A stretch of 64,000 nucleotides of DNA. Origin: Agrypnia vestita (lineage: Eukaryota > Arthropoda > Insecta > Trichoptera > Phryganeidae). Where the stretch lies: positions 124,001-188,000 of the forward strand of contig JADDOH010002586.1 of the NCBI GenBank assembly GCA_016648135.1. Direction: 5' to 3'. The notes beneath the pieces were generated by a model. It did not search any database. It saw nothing but the letters and a program-made list of their open reading frames with translations, and was not told the origin of the DNA. The position numbers were made by a program, and so were the translations under genes. The first letter of the stretch is position 1; each line of letters starts with the position of its first letter. This document shows positions 9,795 through 20,574 of the stretch, one piece after another.

Positions 9795-10530
9795 CTCAAT
9801 TAAAGTGCATTAATTGTGTGAGTTTATCAATATTATTAGGACTATTTTTATTTTCAATAACAACCCATTCACGGTCTATTTGTTAAAAAATAAAATAAAA
9901 CAAAATAAGGGCACGTTAATTGTGTAAGTTAATAAATAACAATGCAAGAATTGTGTGAGATAATCAATTAAAGCGCATTAATTGCGTCAGTTAAGTAAAC
10001 ACAGTACCTGAATTGTGTGAGTTAATCAAGTATAGTGCACAATTGTGTGAGATAATCAATTAGAGTGCGTAAATTGTGTGAGTTCATCAATTAGAGTGCG
10101 TAAATTGTGTGAGTTCATCAATTAGAGTGCGTAAATTGTGTGAGTTCATCAATTAGAGTGCATCAATTGTGTGAGATAATCAATTAGAGTGCGTAAATTG
10201 TGTGAGTTCATCAATTAGAGTGCATCAATTATGTGAGATAAACAATTAAAGTACGTTAATTGTGTGATTTCATCAATTAGAGTGCATCAATTGTGTGAGT
10301 TCATCAATTAGAGTGCATCAATTGTGTGAGTTCATCAATTAGAGTGCATCAATTGTGTGAGATAAACAATTAAAGTACGTTAATTGTGTGATTTCATCAA
10401 TTAGAGTGCATCAATTTTTTGAGATGATCAATTAGAGTGCGTTAATTGTGTGAGTTAAGCAATTAAAGTGCGGTAATTATGTGAATTAATCAATTAGAAT
10501 GCGTTGATTGTGTGAGTTAATCAGTTGTGT
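9795..10530. repeat. 31-bp minisatellite array with 124-bp higher-order period
   Basis: The unit is about 31 bp, of the form AATTGTGTGAG, TTCATCAATTAGAGTGC plus 2-3 variable bases. Successive ATTGTGTG blocks fall at 10042, 10073 and 10104, exactly 31 apart. Around 24 units fit, with an insertion or decayed stretch at about 9835-9905. A diverged block containing GATAAACAATTAAAGTACG recurs at 10237 and 10361, 124 bp (four units) apart, showing higher-order amplification. Not coding. Confidence 0.9.
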
Positions 10531-10614
10531 TAATTCCAACGGCCATCAGTTGTTTAGAACACAGAAAAGGCTGAACTAGTTATTTACGGCGGCTTTTTAA
10601 TAAAAGGAGAATGC

Positions 10615-11340
10615 TAAAAGTCCCGATCCTACCCCTGTTGTGTAGGAGCCACCGCCGTTCTAAGCTCACCCTCAACCCTCGCGAGTAAACCCCTCTGGAA
10701 ACACACGCTTAGAGGACAGATACACCCTCGGCCCCACCCGCTCCGCCAGGCTAGCAGCCAGCCCAGCGCCGGGGGAGGTACACACTGATGTGATGGGGAA
10801 ACCAGGCTTATCAATCACTAACGGCCGGGGAGGAGGCTGCGCCCAAATTTAGGGGTGCGTGGGGCGAGTTCCAGGGAGGCCGGCTCTCAGCCGCTGGAGA
10901 TATTGCCTCGCGAAACTGTCGCCCAGGTAACACGGAGAAATTGAAAGTGGAATACATCACGGATGAGAGTCGATCTGCGGCTCGCTCCAGATTCTTAAAT
11001 CATTTATACACCCGCTGAATTACATTTCGCGATACACGCGCGTCAGCCATTTTATACAACGCCGGCGAACTCGGTCGGGGCGCTATATTCGGCGCACGTC
11101 CCGGGGCACATGAGATATCGGGTTAATATCGCGGAAATTGGGAACATGTTTCCAAAATTTTCATTATATTTGCTCCATTTTTTACGCATCTAGCGGTCCC
11201 GATAGCCTTACCTCGCTCCCTGATCTGAGGAGCCTGTGTTCATTTCCCGCGGGGTTAAAGTATATTTCTGTATTTTACGATATAACCCTGTAAATAATAT
11301 CAGTAATAAACGCTGCATCATGCTCCTATCGCTCTACGGG
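10615..11340. other. GC-rich unique region, no gene recognised
   Basis: Much more GC-rich than its flanks, with no repeat partner elsewhere in the window and no convincing reading frame on either strand. One short minus frame (10629-10814) has no domain. The lack of repeats and the composition make it a candidate conserved noncoding or promoter-proximal segment. That is inference. Confidence 0.4.
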
Positions 11341-11599
11341 GTTGGAGTCTGGACGTTAAAAGAAGTCACCAAAAAATCTTTGGAATAAAAATAAGATCAA
11401 ATTTATTTCCATTTAACCTACCTACCTATAATTTACACGTATAAAATGTAGTTTTCCTAACAGATTTTTTTTTAAATTAGAGTTATACAATCCCAAATAA
11501 GTTGACATTAAATTACGGGAGTGACTTATTTACGAAAGTATATAAAACCTTGATAAAAATTTATAATAGTACAATATGAAATTTAATACATCATTAATT

Positions 11600-11890
11600 A
11601 TTATTATTACTAGCTAAAACCCGTCAAAAATGAAGGACTTTTTGAGCTTGAATTTTATCTTATATTATCAATTAATTATACATTAATAAATTATTTATAA
11701 CGTTAACACTCATTCAACGTAATAATTTCGTTGTCTATACGTCTGTCTATCTGTCCCTGAATTCAGGGCTAAAAAAACGAAATTAAACGACCGGAGATGG
11801 GGCTTGAACCCCAGGCAAGCAAACCCGAACCGGCCGCTCTAAGCAAGTTATTACAGCCACCTCACCGTGGACGGTCAAAAAGATACTATA
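11600..11890 (-). repeat. SINE-A copy (tRNA-derived), minus strand
   Basis: On the minus strand a tRNA-like head is followed by the pol III B-box-like GGGGTTCAAGCC, then CATCTCCGG, an A/T-rich body with TTTTAGCCCTGAATT and an ACAGATAGACAGACG tail. The same order appears at 39185-39335 (minus) and 58330-58520 (plus). It is followed (plus strand, 11613) by CTAGCTAAAACCCGTCAAAAATGA, which also occurs near 33473 and 58258. Confidence 0.65.
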
Positions 11891-11926
11891 AATGTATATT
11901 AGGGCTTAGCAGAGACGCGAACCGAT

Positions 11927-11972
11927 AAAATTCATCTTATTTGTTTTAAATAACACAAAACTATTTTCTAAA
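11927..11972. repeat. 46-bp exact direct repeat, left copy
   Basis: These 46 bases, containing TCATCTTATTTGTTTTAAAT, recur identically at 13819-13864. The two copies bracket 1.85 kb that contains the LTR-like block. They are too long for a target-site duplication, so a local duplication or recombination between repeats is more likely. Confidence 0.8.
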
Positions 11973-12009
11973 CAACTAGTAATATATAATAACAATATAA
12001 ATAAGCTCA

Positions 12010-12795
12010 TCGTTTTAATTCATCCAAACGACCTTTAACGAAGAGGTTCGTTTCAAGTTGAGCGACAAAGGCGTGGAAATAACTGAAAAGTTTCTTCTTA
12101 CAACAATTTATTAACAGTCAGTAAAACACAAATTTGCCTACATACGTAGTAGAAATGAACACAGAAATATAAAATGTAGAAATATAGAAGAACACACAGA
12201 AATATAAACAGTAGAAATATCAATACATAAAGAATATAGAATAAAATCAGCACAAGCACTTAGATCTCTGGCGTAGTCACAAAACCATATCACGGTGGAA
12301 TTCTTGATCTCACTTCACAGATTCAGCGGCGCCACTTGCTGGAAAAAACTCAACAGCAAGAGCGATGGCGGAGAGACTTCTCGGAGATAATCACTCGACG
12401 AGACTCGAGCTTCACGTAAGCTCGCTTTGGTACGGTCCGGCAGGAGAACACTCGACTGCGGCGGCGATATCGTTTCCTAGGTTCGCCAGGAATCTCTCCC
12501 GGACACCTCCTAGTAAGGCGAGGACTATTGGAGCCTTCTGAACAGTGTATCCTGGCTGGGAGTAAAAGCGCACAGCTTTTATACGCTTTCGGCGGCGGTT
12601 GGGATGCATTAGCGCAAAACCGTTTACTTGCTGTTGCTAGGCGGAGACCCCGGCAGCCAAATTCATTAGAAATATGCACCTTTGGGAAGCCTGGCGATTT
12701 TACAGTGCGGCCGGGTTTAATGGCATCTGAGAAATAGACACAGGTACGGGGTTTTCGCTTACATCCCCCAGGTGCGCGTATCAACCTATTATCTC
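12010..12795 (-). mobile_element. Probable solo LTR of a retrotransposon, minus strand
   Basis: Read on the minus strand, a GC-rich first half holds a TATA box in GCGTATAAAAGCTGTGCGC, followed 30-40 bases later by an initiator-like TCAGAAGG, a long transcribed-like stretch, and an AATAAA poly(A) signal (TTAATAAATTGTTG) near 12111. This promoter-then-polyA layout within under 800 bp is that of a retroviral-type LTR. No gag, pol or second LTR is next to it. Boundaries and target-site duplication could not be fixed. The minus frame 12350-12784 that stays open across it has no domain and runs through the putative promoter, so I do not call it a gene. Confidence 0.5.
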
Positions 12796-13419
12796 TAATT
12801 ACTTAATTTGCCTGAATTTTTAACAAAATACCAATTAAAATGTAACTTTCACAACAAATAAAATTATCGCGAAATCGTAGTAGGTTTGTGTTGACGTGTA
12901 AATAGCACCGTGCTGTAACGTTAGTTTCGTTAGCGTCATTTCAAACGCGAGTTACAGCTGTAATAACAACACTATCTAGCGTGACGTAGCTACAGTTGCT
13001 ACGTGGCTACTTTGCTACGGGCATTATTACTCTGGTAAAGATAGTGACGTACATTATTAAATATAGAATTATGTATTCCAATGAAAAAGAAATTTGATTA
13101 GATTCGAACATTATGTAGTTTCCCTAGAGTGATCCATTACCAATGAGGAACTAAGGACACATGAATTGGTTAAGAGAACTTATTACGACCATAAAGCTAA
13201 GGAGAGCTACATATAAGAAATTTGATATATTAAAGCTAATTTTGCAGAGGAAGATGGAAGATACCCGAGATATAGGTAGAAAGATGATATCTTAGCTACG
13301 ATCTTATACATCGAACACAGGATAAATCAACGTAACGTAACATGGTCATGGTCACCAACATTTGATAGAAGACGACATGTGGAGAAGATGATAATTTATT
13401 CGGTTTCGTTCTTCTACAT

Positions 13420-13815
13420 ATTATACTAATAAAAAAGATAAAGTTTGTAAGTTTAGAGGTACTCTCTGAAACTACTTATCCGATTTCAAAAATTCTTTCA
13501 CCCATATTTAGAATTGACTTTTAAGGTGGACAAAGGTTATATATTATCCCATTGCAACAAAAAGGCTTTTCGTGGTGACCTATTTTACAACTAAAGTCAA
13601 CGAAAAAATGGTCGAGCGATGCGCTTTTTATGAACACCGCCTTAATATTAAATACTTTCTATAGAGAAATCGTAGAACTCAAAAATTTCTATAAAAATTC
13701 CGTGACAATATACATCTATATGTTAAATTTAATACACAAATTGATAAAATATGACTAAAAGTTACTAAAAATCTACGCGTGCGAAGCCACGCCGGTAAGG
13801 CAGTGATATATATAA
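13420..13815 (+). repeat. Helitron-like or related non-autonomous repeat
   Basis: The opening ATAAAGTTTGTAAGTTTAGAGG and ACTACTTATCCGATTTCAAA is followed by TTCTTTCACC and ends in ACGCGTGCGAAGCCACGCCGG. This kind of opening and GCGAAGCC ending is widespread in moth and butterfly genomes in non-autonomous rolling-circle-type repeats. I recognise the style only; neither end is proven. Confidence 0.4.
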
Positions 13816-13818
13816 GTA

Positions 13819-13864
13819 AAAATTCATCTTATTTGTTTTAAATAACACAAAACTATTTTCTAAA
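13819..13864. repeat. 46-bp exact direct repeat, right copy
   Basis: Identical to 11927-11972. Sequence upstream differs between the copies, so the duplicated block is only as long as stated. Confidence 0.8.
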
Positions 13865-14074
13865 ATTGCAACATCTTATTAAAATTCTGTAGTGATAGTT
13901 AGTTAGTTAGTAACATCTCCTAATGTTAAACTGTTTTACTCATAGGTTTGTTGATTTTTTTCGTTTTTCGCATGTTATAGTGATGTTTTCAATAATTTTT
14001 TGTCTATATTTTTTATTTAACTGCTTTGAATATTTTTATGAATTATTTTTAAATGTTAACTGTCTTTGATTTTG

Positions 14075-14435
14075 GCGTCCATAAACCACGTGATTCCATT
14101 GTGGACCTTTTGAACCTCCCCCCCCCCCCTAACGTGGCTTTTTCTTTGACCCCCCCTTCCCCCGAGTGCCACGTAGATTTTTCCTGTTAATTCCAAAAGA
14201 CATTTTGTGCTGTTTTCTCTTACTTTTTTATTATTTTAATTTTATTATACTTATTTTTAAATTATTGATTATGTGCAAACTGATCTGCGCAGATTTATCG
14301 ATCGCATATTCTGTATCGTTTAAATTTTTAAAATAAAATAAATTAAAGAATTACGTAACTCAACTGCGACCCCTCCCCTCCCCTCACATAGCCCAGCGTA
14401 GAATTCTACTTACATCCCCCCCTTTGATCAGGCCA
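14075..14435. repeat. C-rich dispersed repeat with CCACGTG motifs
   Basis: AACCACGTGATTCCATTGTGGACC leads into two poly-C tracts (about 14117 and 14152), then GCCACGTAGATTTT, a long AT spacer, and a second C-rich part with ATTACGTAACTCAACTGCGACCCC. This arrangement is one I associate with a common insect repeat, but I cannot name it or confirm its ends. Confidence 0.35.
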
Positions 14436-14635
14436 AGCGGCTTATAGACGCTGCCTTTCTTGTGTGCTTTTAAAATGCTATTTAAACTCTAAGAACGTTT
14501 CTCTGTTTCTACTAACTTTTTCAATAGTGCTATTATGCTATATGCACATAAAAAAATAAAATGTGTCTTCACTAAAACATTAAAATATTACAGTTTTTTT
14601 TATTAAAAATATGCAAGCAGTGATATTACTTTGTC

Positions 14636-14797
14636 GGTCTAGCAGTTAAGGCGCTTACCTAAGTGGTCGTGGGTTTGAGTCTCATTTCATGAAACCACAA
14701 ACTAGTCCTTTTTACATACTGAAAATTGACTTATCTTTGTAAAATCAATAATTTTGATGTTACATGTATTCCGTATACGTATCTCTAATAAAAAAAA
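14636..14797 (+). repeat. SINE-B copy (tRNA-derived)
   Basis: The head has a pol III A box (TAGCAGTTAAGGCGC) and a B box (GGGTTTGAGTCTC) about 30 bases apart. The 3' part, TTTTGATGTTACATGTATTCCGTATACGTATCTCTA, matches the tail of the copies at 18340-18680 and 33535-33700. SINEs of this kind are non-coding and mobilised by LINE machinery. Confidence 0.65.
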
Positions 14798-15059
14798 TGA
14801 AGGAGCGTGTACGCATGTACGCGCGGTAGAAGTTATACATTTTTGGCGTGATTGTGAAGATTGATATTTACATATTGGTTAAAAATGTATATAAATACAA
14901 TAAAATGATGATTAATATAATATAATAATAAAAAGAATCATTTATATAGCGCCGTTTTATTGATTACTCACTTCACACACAAACAAAAATTATATTAGAA
15001 AACAATTTACTGGCTAAAAAACTTATTTACTATTACTTATTCACTAGATGTACTAGATA

Positions 15060-15190
15060 TACTAATCAAAGAACAAACAAAAACGAAGAATGTTAAAGTA
15101 TCCATTAGAAGGCTTAAATGGAAATGGACTGGACATACAATCAAAGGAAGAGAGAAATGGTCAAAAACAATAATGTATTGGTTCACAAGA
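15060..15190 (+). pseudogene. RTE-like LINE C-terminal coding part, left half (split by insertion)
   Basis: The open frame reads VKVSIRRLKWKWTGHTIKGR, the tryptophan/arginine block near the end of RTE-type proteins. It is cut at ACAAGA by the E1 element and resumes at 15771. Both halves are in the same style and directly adjoin once the insert is set aside. Confidence 0.75.
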
Positions 15191-15764
15191 GAAAAACTTT
15201 TTTTATGGGTTTTTTTTAGGGGAAATTTTATGGGTAGACCATAAAAACATAGTTTTTATTTTATTCCCTTTCTTTGTAAATTATGTTTACCATCATGTAA
15301 TCAAATAATTGATTGACTGAAAATGAAACATGTCTAGACAAATATCCATGTCAAAAATCTCTAAAAATATCACTTTATTATTTGATTTCTTCCCAAAAAA
15401 CCGAAGTGTACTGTCATCTGTGAACCAATTGTCATAAATTTTCGAAATTCATAGTCACCTATTACATGTACCGACGGAGTAATTCAAATTTTAAATATTC
15501 CGTGACGTCGTCAGGCCGCTGTTGGTAGTAATCAAACATTTGTGTGGTTTCCAATTTTAAAAAATCAATTAAATTTTCTAAAAATTCAAAATTTTACTAT
15601 TTTTATTAATTTTTTTTAACAAAAATTTGACAGATCTTTTTGATCGTCGCCGTGAGTCAGCTTGCAAAGTTTCAGCTCGATTAGATCACGGAGAAAGGGT
15701 TAAAAATCGATACAAAGTTTTTTCGTCAAGCAAACAGACGCCATGAGTTAAAAGAAAGGAAGTA
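15191..15764 (-). mobile_element. Repeat E1, copy 2, inserted into an RTE LINE
   Basis: The minus strand carries the E1 block order (GGCGTCTGTTTGCTTGACGA, GAGCTGAAACTTTGCAAGC, T-rich core, closing AAAGGGAATAAAATAAAAAC). It interrupts a LINE reading frame, with ACAAGA directly before (15185-15190) and at its far end (15765-15770), a 6-bp target-site duplication. That shows E1 is mobile and gives its ends. This copy is longer than the others by about 200 bp. Confidence 0.7.
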
Positions 15765-16003
15765 ACAAGAAAGGAAACGAGGCAGGCCTTCTAGAAGATG
15801 GGTGGATGAGATCAAGGCTACAGCAGGTGGCGCTTGGACCAGAATAGCAAAAGATAGGGAGGAATTGAGGAAATTAGAGGATGCCTTTGCCAAAGGCATA
15901 CATACAGACGGAACCTCCATCGTGTGTCAGCCTAACTTGTCACAAGCTAATCTTAAATGTTAATGTCTGAATAAAGGCTATTATTATTATTATTATTATT
16001 ATA
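15765..16003 (+). pseudogene. RTE-like LINE C-terminus, right half, with (TTA)n tail
   Basis: The reading frame resumes as RKRGRPSRRWVDEIKATAGG, then KDREELRKLEDAFAKGIHTD, and stops at 15960-15962. A non-coding 3' end follows and finishes in ATTATTATTATTATTATTAT, the short tandem tail typical of RTE-clade elements. Downstream DNA is unrelated, so this is the element's true 3' end. Confidence 0.8.
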
Positions 16004-16089
16004 TTTTCACTAGATGATATGCAAAAAATGGAATTAATTTTATAACCATAATCGTTGAGAGTGCTAGGAAGAGTCACGTGCCATCGCGG

Positions 16090-16585
16090 AGTGCACACTA
16101 GGATTGTTGTGCTGTGACGGTCTGATTCTATAGGTTTCTATATGATTGTCTTAACAAGTGCGCCTTTAGTTGTTTTTTGAACAGTGGTTAGCTGTCTGTT
16201 TGTTTCAGTTTATTGGGTACTTTATTCCATAACTTTGCTCCAGCCACCGCGAAAGCAAAATTGGTTTTGTGGACGCAATTTTCTTAAACTAACTTACATG
16301 TATTAGATGTTGATGCTGAGTTAAGCCTTAGTTGTCTGTCGTTCGCGGAAAATGGAATGCAGAAGTCGGTAACATATTGAGGGCCCATGTTGTGAATAGC
16401 CTTGAATATTGTGAGGCATAACTTATATTCAATCGTCTCTGAACATTTTAATGTAGTTAAATTAAAAAAAAAAATGTAAAATTTGACAGCCGCATTGAAT
16501 ATAGAATAAATTAATGTACTTTTTGTTTTGAAAACAAATATCTGACAATAACGTCGGTTTTGCAAAAACATCGACAGTAACATGA
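16090..16585 (-). pseudogene. CR1/L2-type LINE C-terminal fragment
   Basis: On the minus strand the frame gives a thumb-like region ending FKAIHNMGPQYVTDFCIPF, then RQLRLNSASTSNTC, a stop, and further on NCVHKTNFAFAVAGAKLWN with KVPNKLKQT and a final FKKQLKAHLL. This order, with an invariant LWN-LP-like block before the terminal FK-LK-LL, is that of CR1/L2/Rex LINE C-termini. At least two stops mark it as dead and 5'-truncated. Confidence 0.75.
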
Positions 16586-16984
16586 AATCCTAATACACAC
16601 TTAAAATTGTAATTCAATTAACAATTCTGATTTTCAATTCATTAACCAATATCAACTTTGGAATTGAGGATTTTATGATTGGTAGGCGATTCATGAAAGT
16701 CGACAATACACTATTTTTATTGCTGGAACACTAATTTCAAGTTTTAAGGATGCGCGCGCATTTAGTGGTCTCGCATTTCCGCTACATGCTGCTTCCCGCT
16801 ACACACTTTTCGCAACTTCCGTTACAATATAAATTTTACCCTAAATGCGCCAAAAAGAAGATACCTTCAAAAATAAAATTGACTTACTTATTTGTGGCTG
16901 AAATTATTTTGTAAATATAAATCGCGTATTTTATAAATCCACCATTAAAAAAAACTCACCAAAGTGGATTAATCACATTAGCCG

Positions 16985-17365
16985 CGCATTCTTCCCTTCA
17001 CAGCGCTCAAGAATCGCGGCGTCGGCACTAGGAGTCCATTATGACTGCCAAACACGACTAATTACGTCCCGGTGAGGCGGGGTTCCCCCAAACAGCCGCT
17101 TAAAACAATTCCCGACATAAAAGTGAAAACAAATCTCTCCCGACGTTTTTTCGTCTCCAGACAAAAACAAAGCCGCTCCATTCTTCCGCGCTTAAGTAAT
17201 GAGCGCGAGCGGGATGCACGCGGGCGGGGGCCTCGAGTGCGAGGGGGACGGACTACCCAGTCTGCATTTTATAATTAGAACAAAAGCTCCAAGACTTGAG
17301 TTGGCGGGGCGTCTATTTAAAAACGGCGTTTAAAAATAAAACTCGGCCGACTCGTCAGGGGGCGG
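16985..17365. other. GC-rich unique region, no gene recognised
   Basis: About 380 bp of higher-GC sequence without repeat partners in the window and with no recognisable domain in any frame. It is a candidate for conserved noncoding DNA. Confidence 0.4.
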
Positions 17366-17439
17366 TTTTTCAAAATGGTTTATATTTAAAAAATCTCAAA
17401 TAAATGTGCACTCAATATTAAAAACAAAACAAAAATAAA

Positions 17440-17960
17440 ATATTGAAATTTTTTAAATTTATTTAATTACATAACATTTTAAGCACATAGTGTTCCCGAC
17501 GCAAATCGCCGGGATCAAGAAGAGGGTTGGAAATAAGGGAGCGAAATAGAATTTGTGGACTGTAATAGTAACGGATAAAAAGACACAAGAAGAATGCTCG
17601 ACTCACCAATGCTGACAATGTTCTTCGAATGCTGACAGAGTTCATCTCAGATTGTCCTGTCAGACGATCTGAGGTGAACTCCAACATTTGACAAGTTTAC
17701 AACTAAACAATCTCACTTCACAAATCTGATGATCACTTGGATGTTGACACTGACTGGACGATTGCTTCCGATTGCTGATTGAATTGATTAAAAATACTTC
17801 CAAATAGTGGAAGTCGTTAGGTAATGGAAAAAACAACATCTGTCACTCGTTGAACGGTAGATTTCAACTGACAAAGATATAGAATGAGGAAGTACGAAAG
17901 GGATAGTAATGTAAATGTCATAAATCCAAATTTGCAAACATCTAAGTGAATGCGAACACC
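17440..17960 (-). other. Unclassified region, possible transcript end or LTR fragment
   Basis: The minus strand shows GATCCCGGCGATTTGCGTCGGG followed within 60 bases by AATTAAATAAA, resembling the 3' part of an LTR or a transcript end. A minus frame at 17463-17687 has no recognised domain. TGCTGAC and ATTGCTTCCGATTGCTGATTG repeats nearby suggest mobile DNA. Identity unknown. Confidence 0.3.
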
Positions 17961-18339
17961 AAACACATAGAAACAGAGTTATTACAAATATAATAAAAAT
18001 TAAGCAAAACGTCTCCGGACAGAAAATGCATGGTTTAAGAGGACATCAAACACAATAGGCATATACTTAATAACTGTGGCATAGAATAACTTTATTTAAC
18101 ACTTAACAACTTTTAAATTTAGATAACCATATCAAATTTTTGTAACAACTCGTGATTTATGAATTCTCCAACACAAGTCTTTTCACTTGTTTGTTTAAGA
18201 GTCTTAATTTATGTTACTAGAAAATCTAGTATCCATTATCTATCAACAACTGTTAGCCCTTTGCGTCCTACCATGTCACGAAGGTACTTCAGGTAAAATC
18301 ATAAATGAGGCCACCACTTAACTTCCACCTTCATCGACA

Positions 18340-18680
18340 TTTCACTAGCTTGTTGGTGTTGTGGTCATGCCGCTCGTCTAAATGAAAATAAATGAAGTGT
18401 ATTGAAATTTTTTATGCATATGATGACAATGGTCAGTATGGAATAGTGCCTATATACGTAAAGGTTTAAAAAATGTAGTATTAATGAGTCATAATGAGTC
18501 GAGTCATTAGTAGTAGTTATGACTCACGCCTAGTGATCCAGTGGTTGGTGGTTCGCGTTCCATTCCAGGACACCAGCAAGTTCGTCCTATTTTCATAGCA
18601 CAAACGTTTAGATTATTTTGATATTAGTAAGAATATTGATGCGACACACATTCCGTGTTCGCATCTCTATTTTAAAAAAT
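18340..18680 (+). repeat. SINE-B copy, apparently interrupted
   Basis: CTTGTTGGTGTTGTGGTCATGCC matches the head of the copy at 33535, but the next part of the element (CACGCCTAGTGATCCAG, CATTCCAGGACACCAGCA) starts only at about 18512. The tail TTGATGCGACACACATTCCG ends near 18675. Either about 120 bp was inserted into one SINE or two truncated copies lie in tandem. Confidence 0.55.
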
Positions 18681-18959
18681 AAACGTATACTTTCTGAGAT
18701 AGAATGTTTACAATCTGGCCTACTTTTGTGACTTTCGTACATCCTAGTCCATACAAGTACAACAATCTAAAACAGATTTTAAAGACATATTCTCATCAGA
18801 AAACATTTGTAAAAATTCTAAGCCGAGCGGAGACCCGATTTGAAGAACGTGCCCTCTCAGGTTATTAACTTCAGTTAGTTAACCATGACCCTGACACAAT
18901 TTTCTCTCGTCTCACACTTTCCACTTTTCTTTTACTCTATTTACTTTTTTCCGTCTCTT

Positions 18960-19225
18960 TCCCCCTCTCGCTCGCCCGCGCTGCCTTAGTTAAATATTCT
19001 TCTTAGTTAAAAGTTTTTAACTAAAAATACCGCCGCGCGAACGGGACGGGCGCACTTGTTGAGCGCACTTTTCACTTTCGTTGTTCTAAGTGATAATGAA
19101 TTTTTATTTTAACTTACGGCGCCCGACTCGCTTCTCCGAGATTTTATTCTGGAAAGAGCGATCATAACCGAGACGTACCGGGATGCTGCGCTCGTGGGAA
19201 AACTTTTTATCCGTTACTACGTGTT
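18960..19225. other. GC-rich unique region, no gene recognised
   Basis: Higher-GC block containing ACCGCCGCGCGAACGGGACGG, no repeat partner seen and no supported reading frame. Confidence 0.35.
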
Positions 19226-19229
19226 ACAT

Positions 19230-20125
19230 TTGAAAATTTTAATATTTTATTTTTATCAAATAGTACATGTCGTGATGATAGATTATTATAGATAGTAAAT
19301 AATATCGAGAGTAAAAACCCAAAAGAGCATTAGTGATTATTTTGAACATTACCGAAGAGCAAAATAAAGTTCTGTCAATCTGATCTTGTCAATTTTTCTT
19401 TTATTATTAAACGATTTCCATATTTTTTTATCCCAAACACATGTGAAAATTGTTTAATGTTAAAATAAATGTTGGCAAAATCAAATTGACACAACATTAT
19501 TTTGCTCTCTTGTAAAGTTAAAAATAATCACTAATGCCTTTTTGACTTTCTACCCTCGATATTAACTCTGTTATCTCTACCTAGGTTTAAAAATTTTACG
19601 TTTTTTTCACTACTTAAGTTTCAAGATAAATAGAATCTTCCACCGATAAGTGATGTATCGAAGTGACCACTTTTTAAATTTTACATTGATTACGTTAAAA
19701 TATTAATAATTAAGTTCAAATATAAATAATGGTTAGGTACTGAGCCGAAGTTACTGGTATAACGGTGGTTGTAACGGGAATATTGAGAGAAGATGAGAAT
19801 ACTTAATGAAAGTTTGGAGCATCCAGGCCTACCGGGACGCTAGTCCGTTAATATTTTAACAGAATGAATGTAAAAATTATTTATATAAAAAGTGGCTATT
19901 TTGATACTTCACCTGTCGTTGGGAGATTCTGTTTCTCTCGAAGCTTAAGTAGTGAAAAAAATATATAAATTATTAAACTCAGGTAGAGATAGCATAGTTA
20001 ATATTATTTATAATCTATAATTATCCATCATCGTGAATAATGATCTCTACAATATAAACGCAAAATCCATCAACAATATAGTACTTCGTTTTAACCGCTT
20101 GATTTTATTTATTATAACTAATCAT
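19230..20125. other. No gene recognised; AT-rich
   Basis: Nothing can be supported beyond AT-rich single-copy-looking DNA. A partial internal similarity (AAAAGAGCATTAGTGATTATTTT near 19321 and its complement near 19517) suggests a weak inverted repeat about 200 bp across. Confidence 0.4.
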
Positions 20126-20129
20126 TTTC

Positions 20130-20570
20130 TTCATAAGAGTCGTTCATCATCGTCATCAATGATGGCTCTACAACTGATGGGTCTTAGCCTACTCATGGGT
20201 CATCCTCTACTGATATTACGTCGGTTTTACGCCAAGTGTGTCTAGTTCTGAATCTCCAAGCACATATCTCTCTGAAAACATTATCGCTCCATCTTATTTT
20301 TCTCCTTTCTAAGCTCCTTCCCTCCATTGGTCTTGAATTAAGCAGGGATTTCGGCGCTTCTTAAGTCTTTCCAATTTTATAAATGTTGTGACGCTTAGCT
20401 CCTTAAACAAAGATACAGCTCATTGTTGTAGCGCCTGCGCCAAAGTCCATATCTAGATAATTTTCCTTTCACAAACGTCCAGCGCTCGCTCATTTCTCTT
20501 AGTCAGTACCCACATCTCAGCTTTATTGTAATCAGTGCTCTGTTGAACGTTTCGTACACTAATATTTTAG
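20130..20570 (-). pseudogene. RTE-like LINE C-terminal fragment with degenerate (GAT)n tail
   Basis: The minus strand reads DYNKAEMWVLTKRNERALDV, CERKII, then a stop, and in a shifted frame SVTTFIKLERLKK. This is the segment just after the reverse-transcriptase core of these elements. It ends at the ATGATGACGATGATGA-like tail near 20145. Frame changes and stops show it is inactive. It belongs to the same group as 9060-9525 and 25103-25254. Confidence 0.7.
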
Positions 20571-20574
20571 TGCT

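Noticed and set aside
9795..10530. CRISPR array in the 31-bp repeats
   Set aside because: Units are directly adjacent with no spacers, in animal DNA.
12350..12784. Minus-strand open frame of 144 codons
   Set aside because: It runs through a TATA box and LTR-like layout, has no domain, and overlaps another open frame on the plus strand; GC content alone explains it.
17072..17278. Short plus-strand open frame of 68 codons
   Set aside because: No domain, no start context; lies in a GC-rich noncoding patch.
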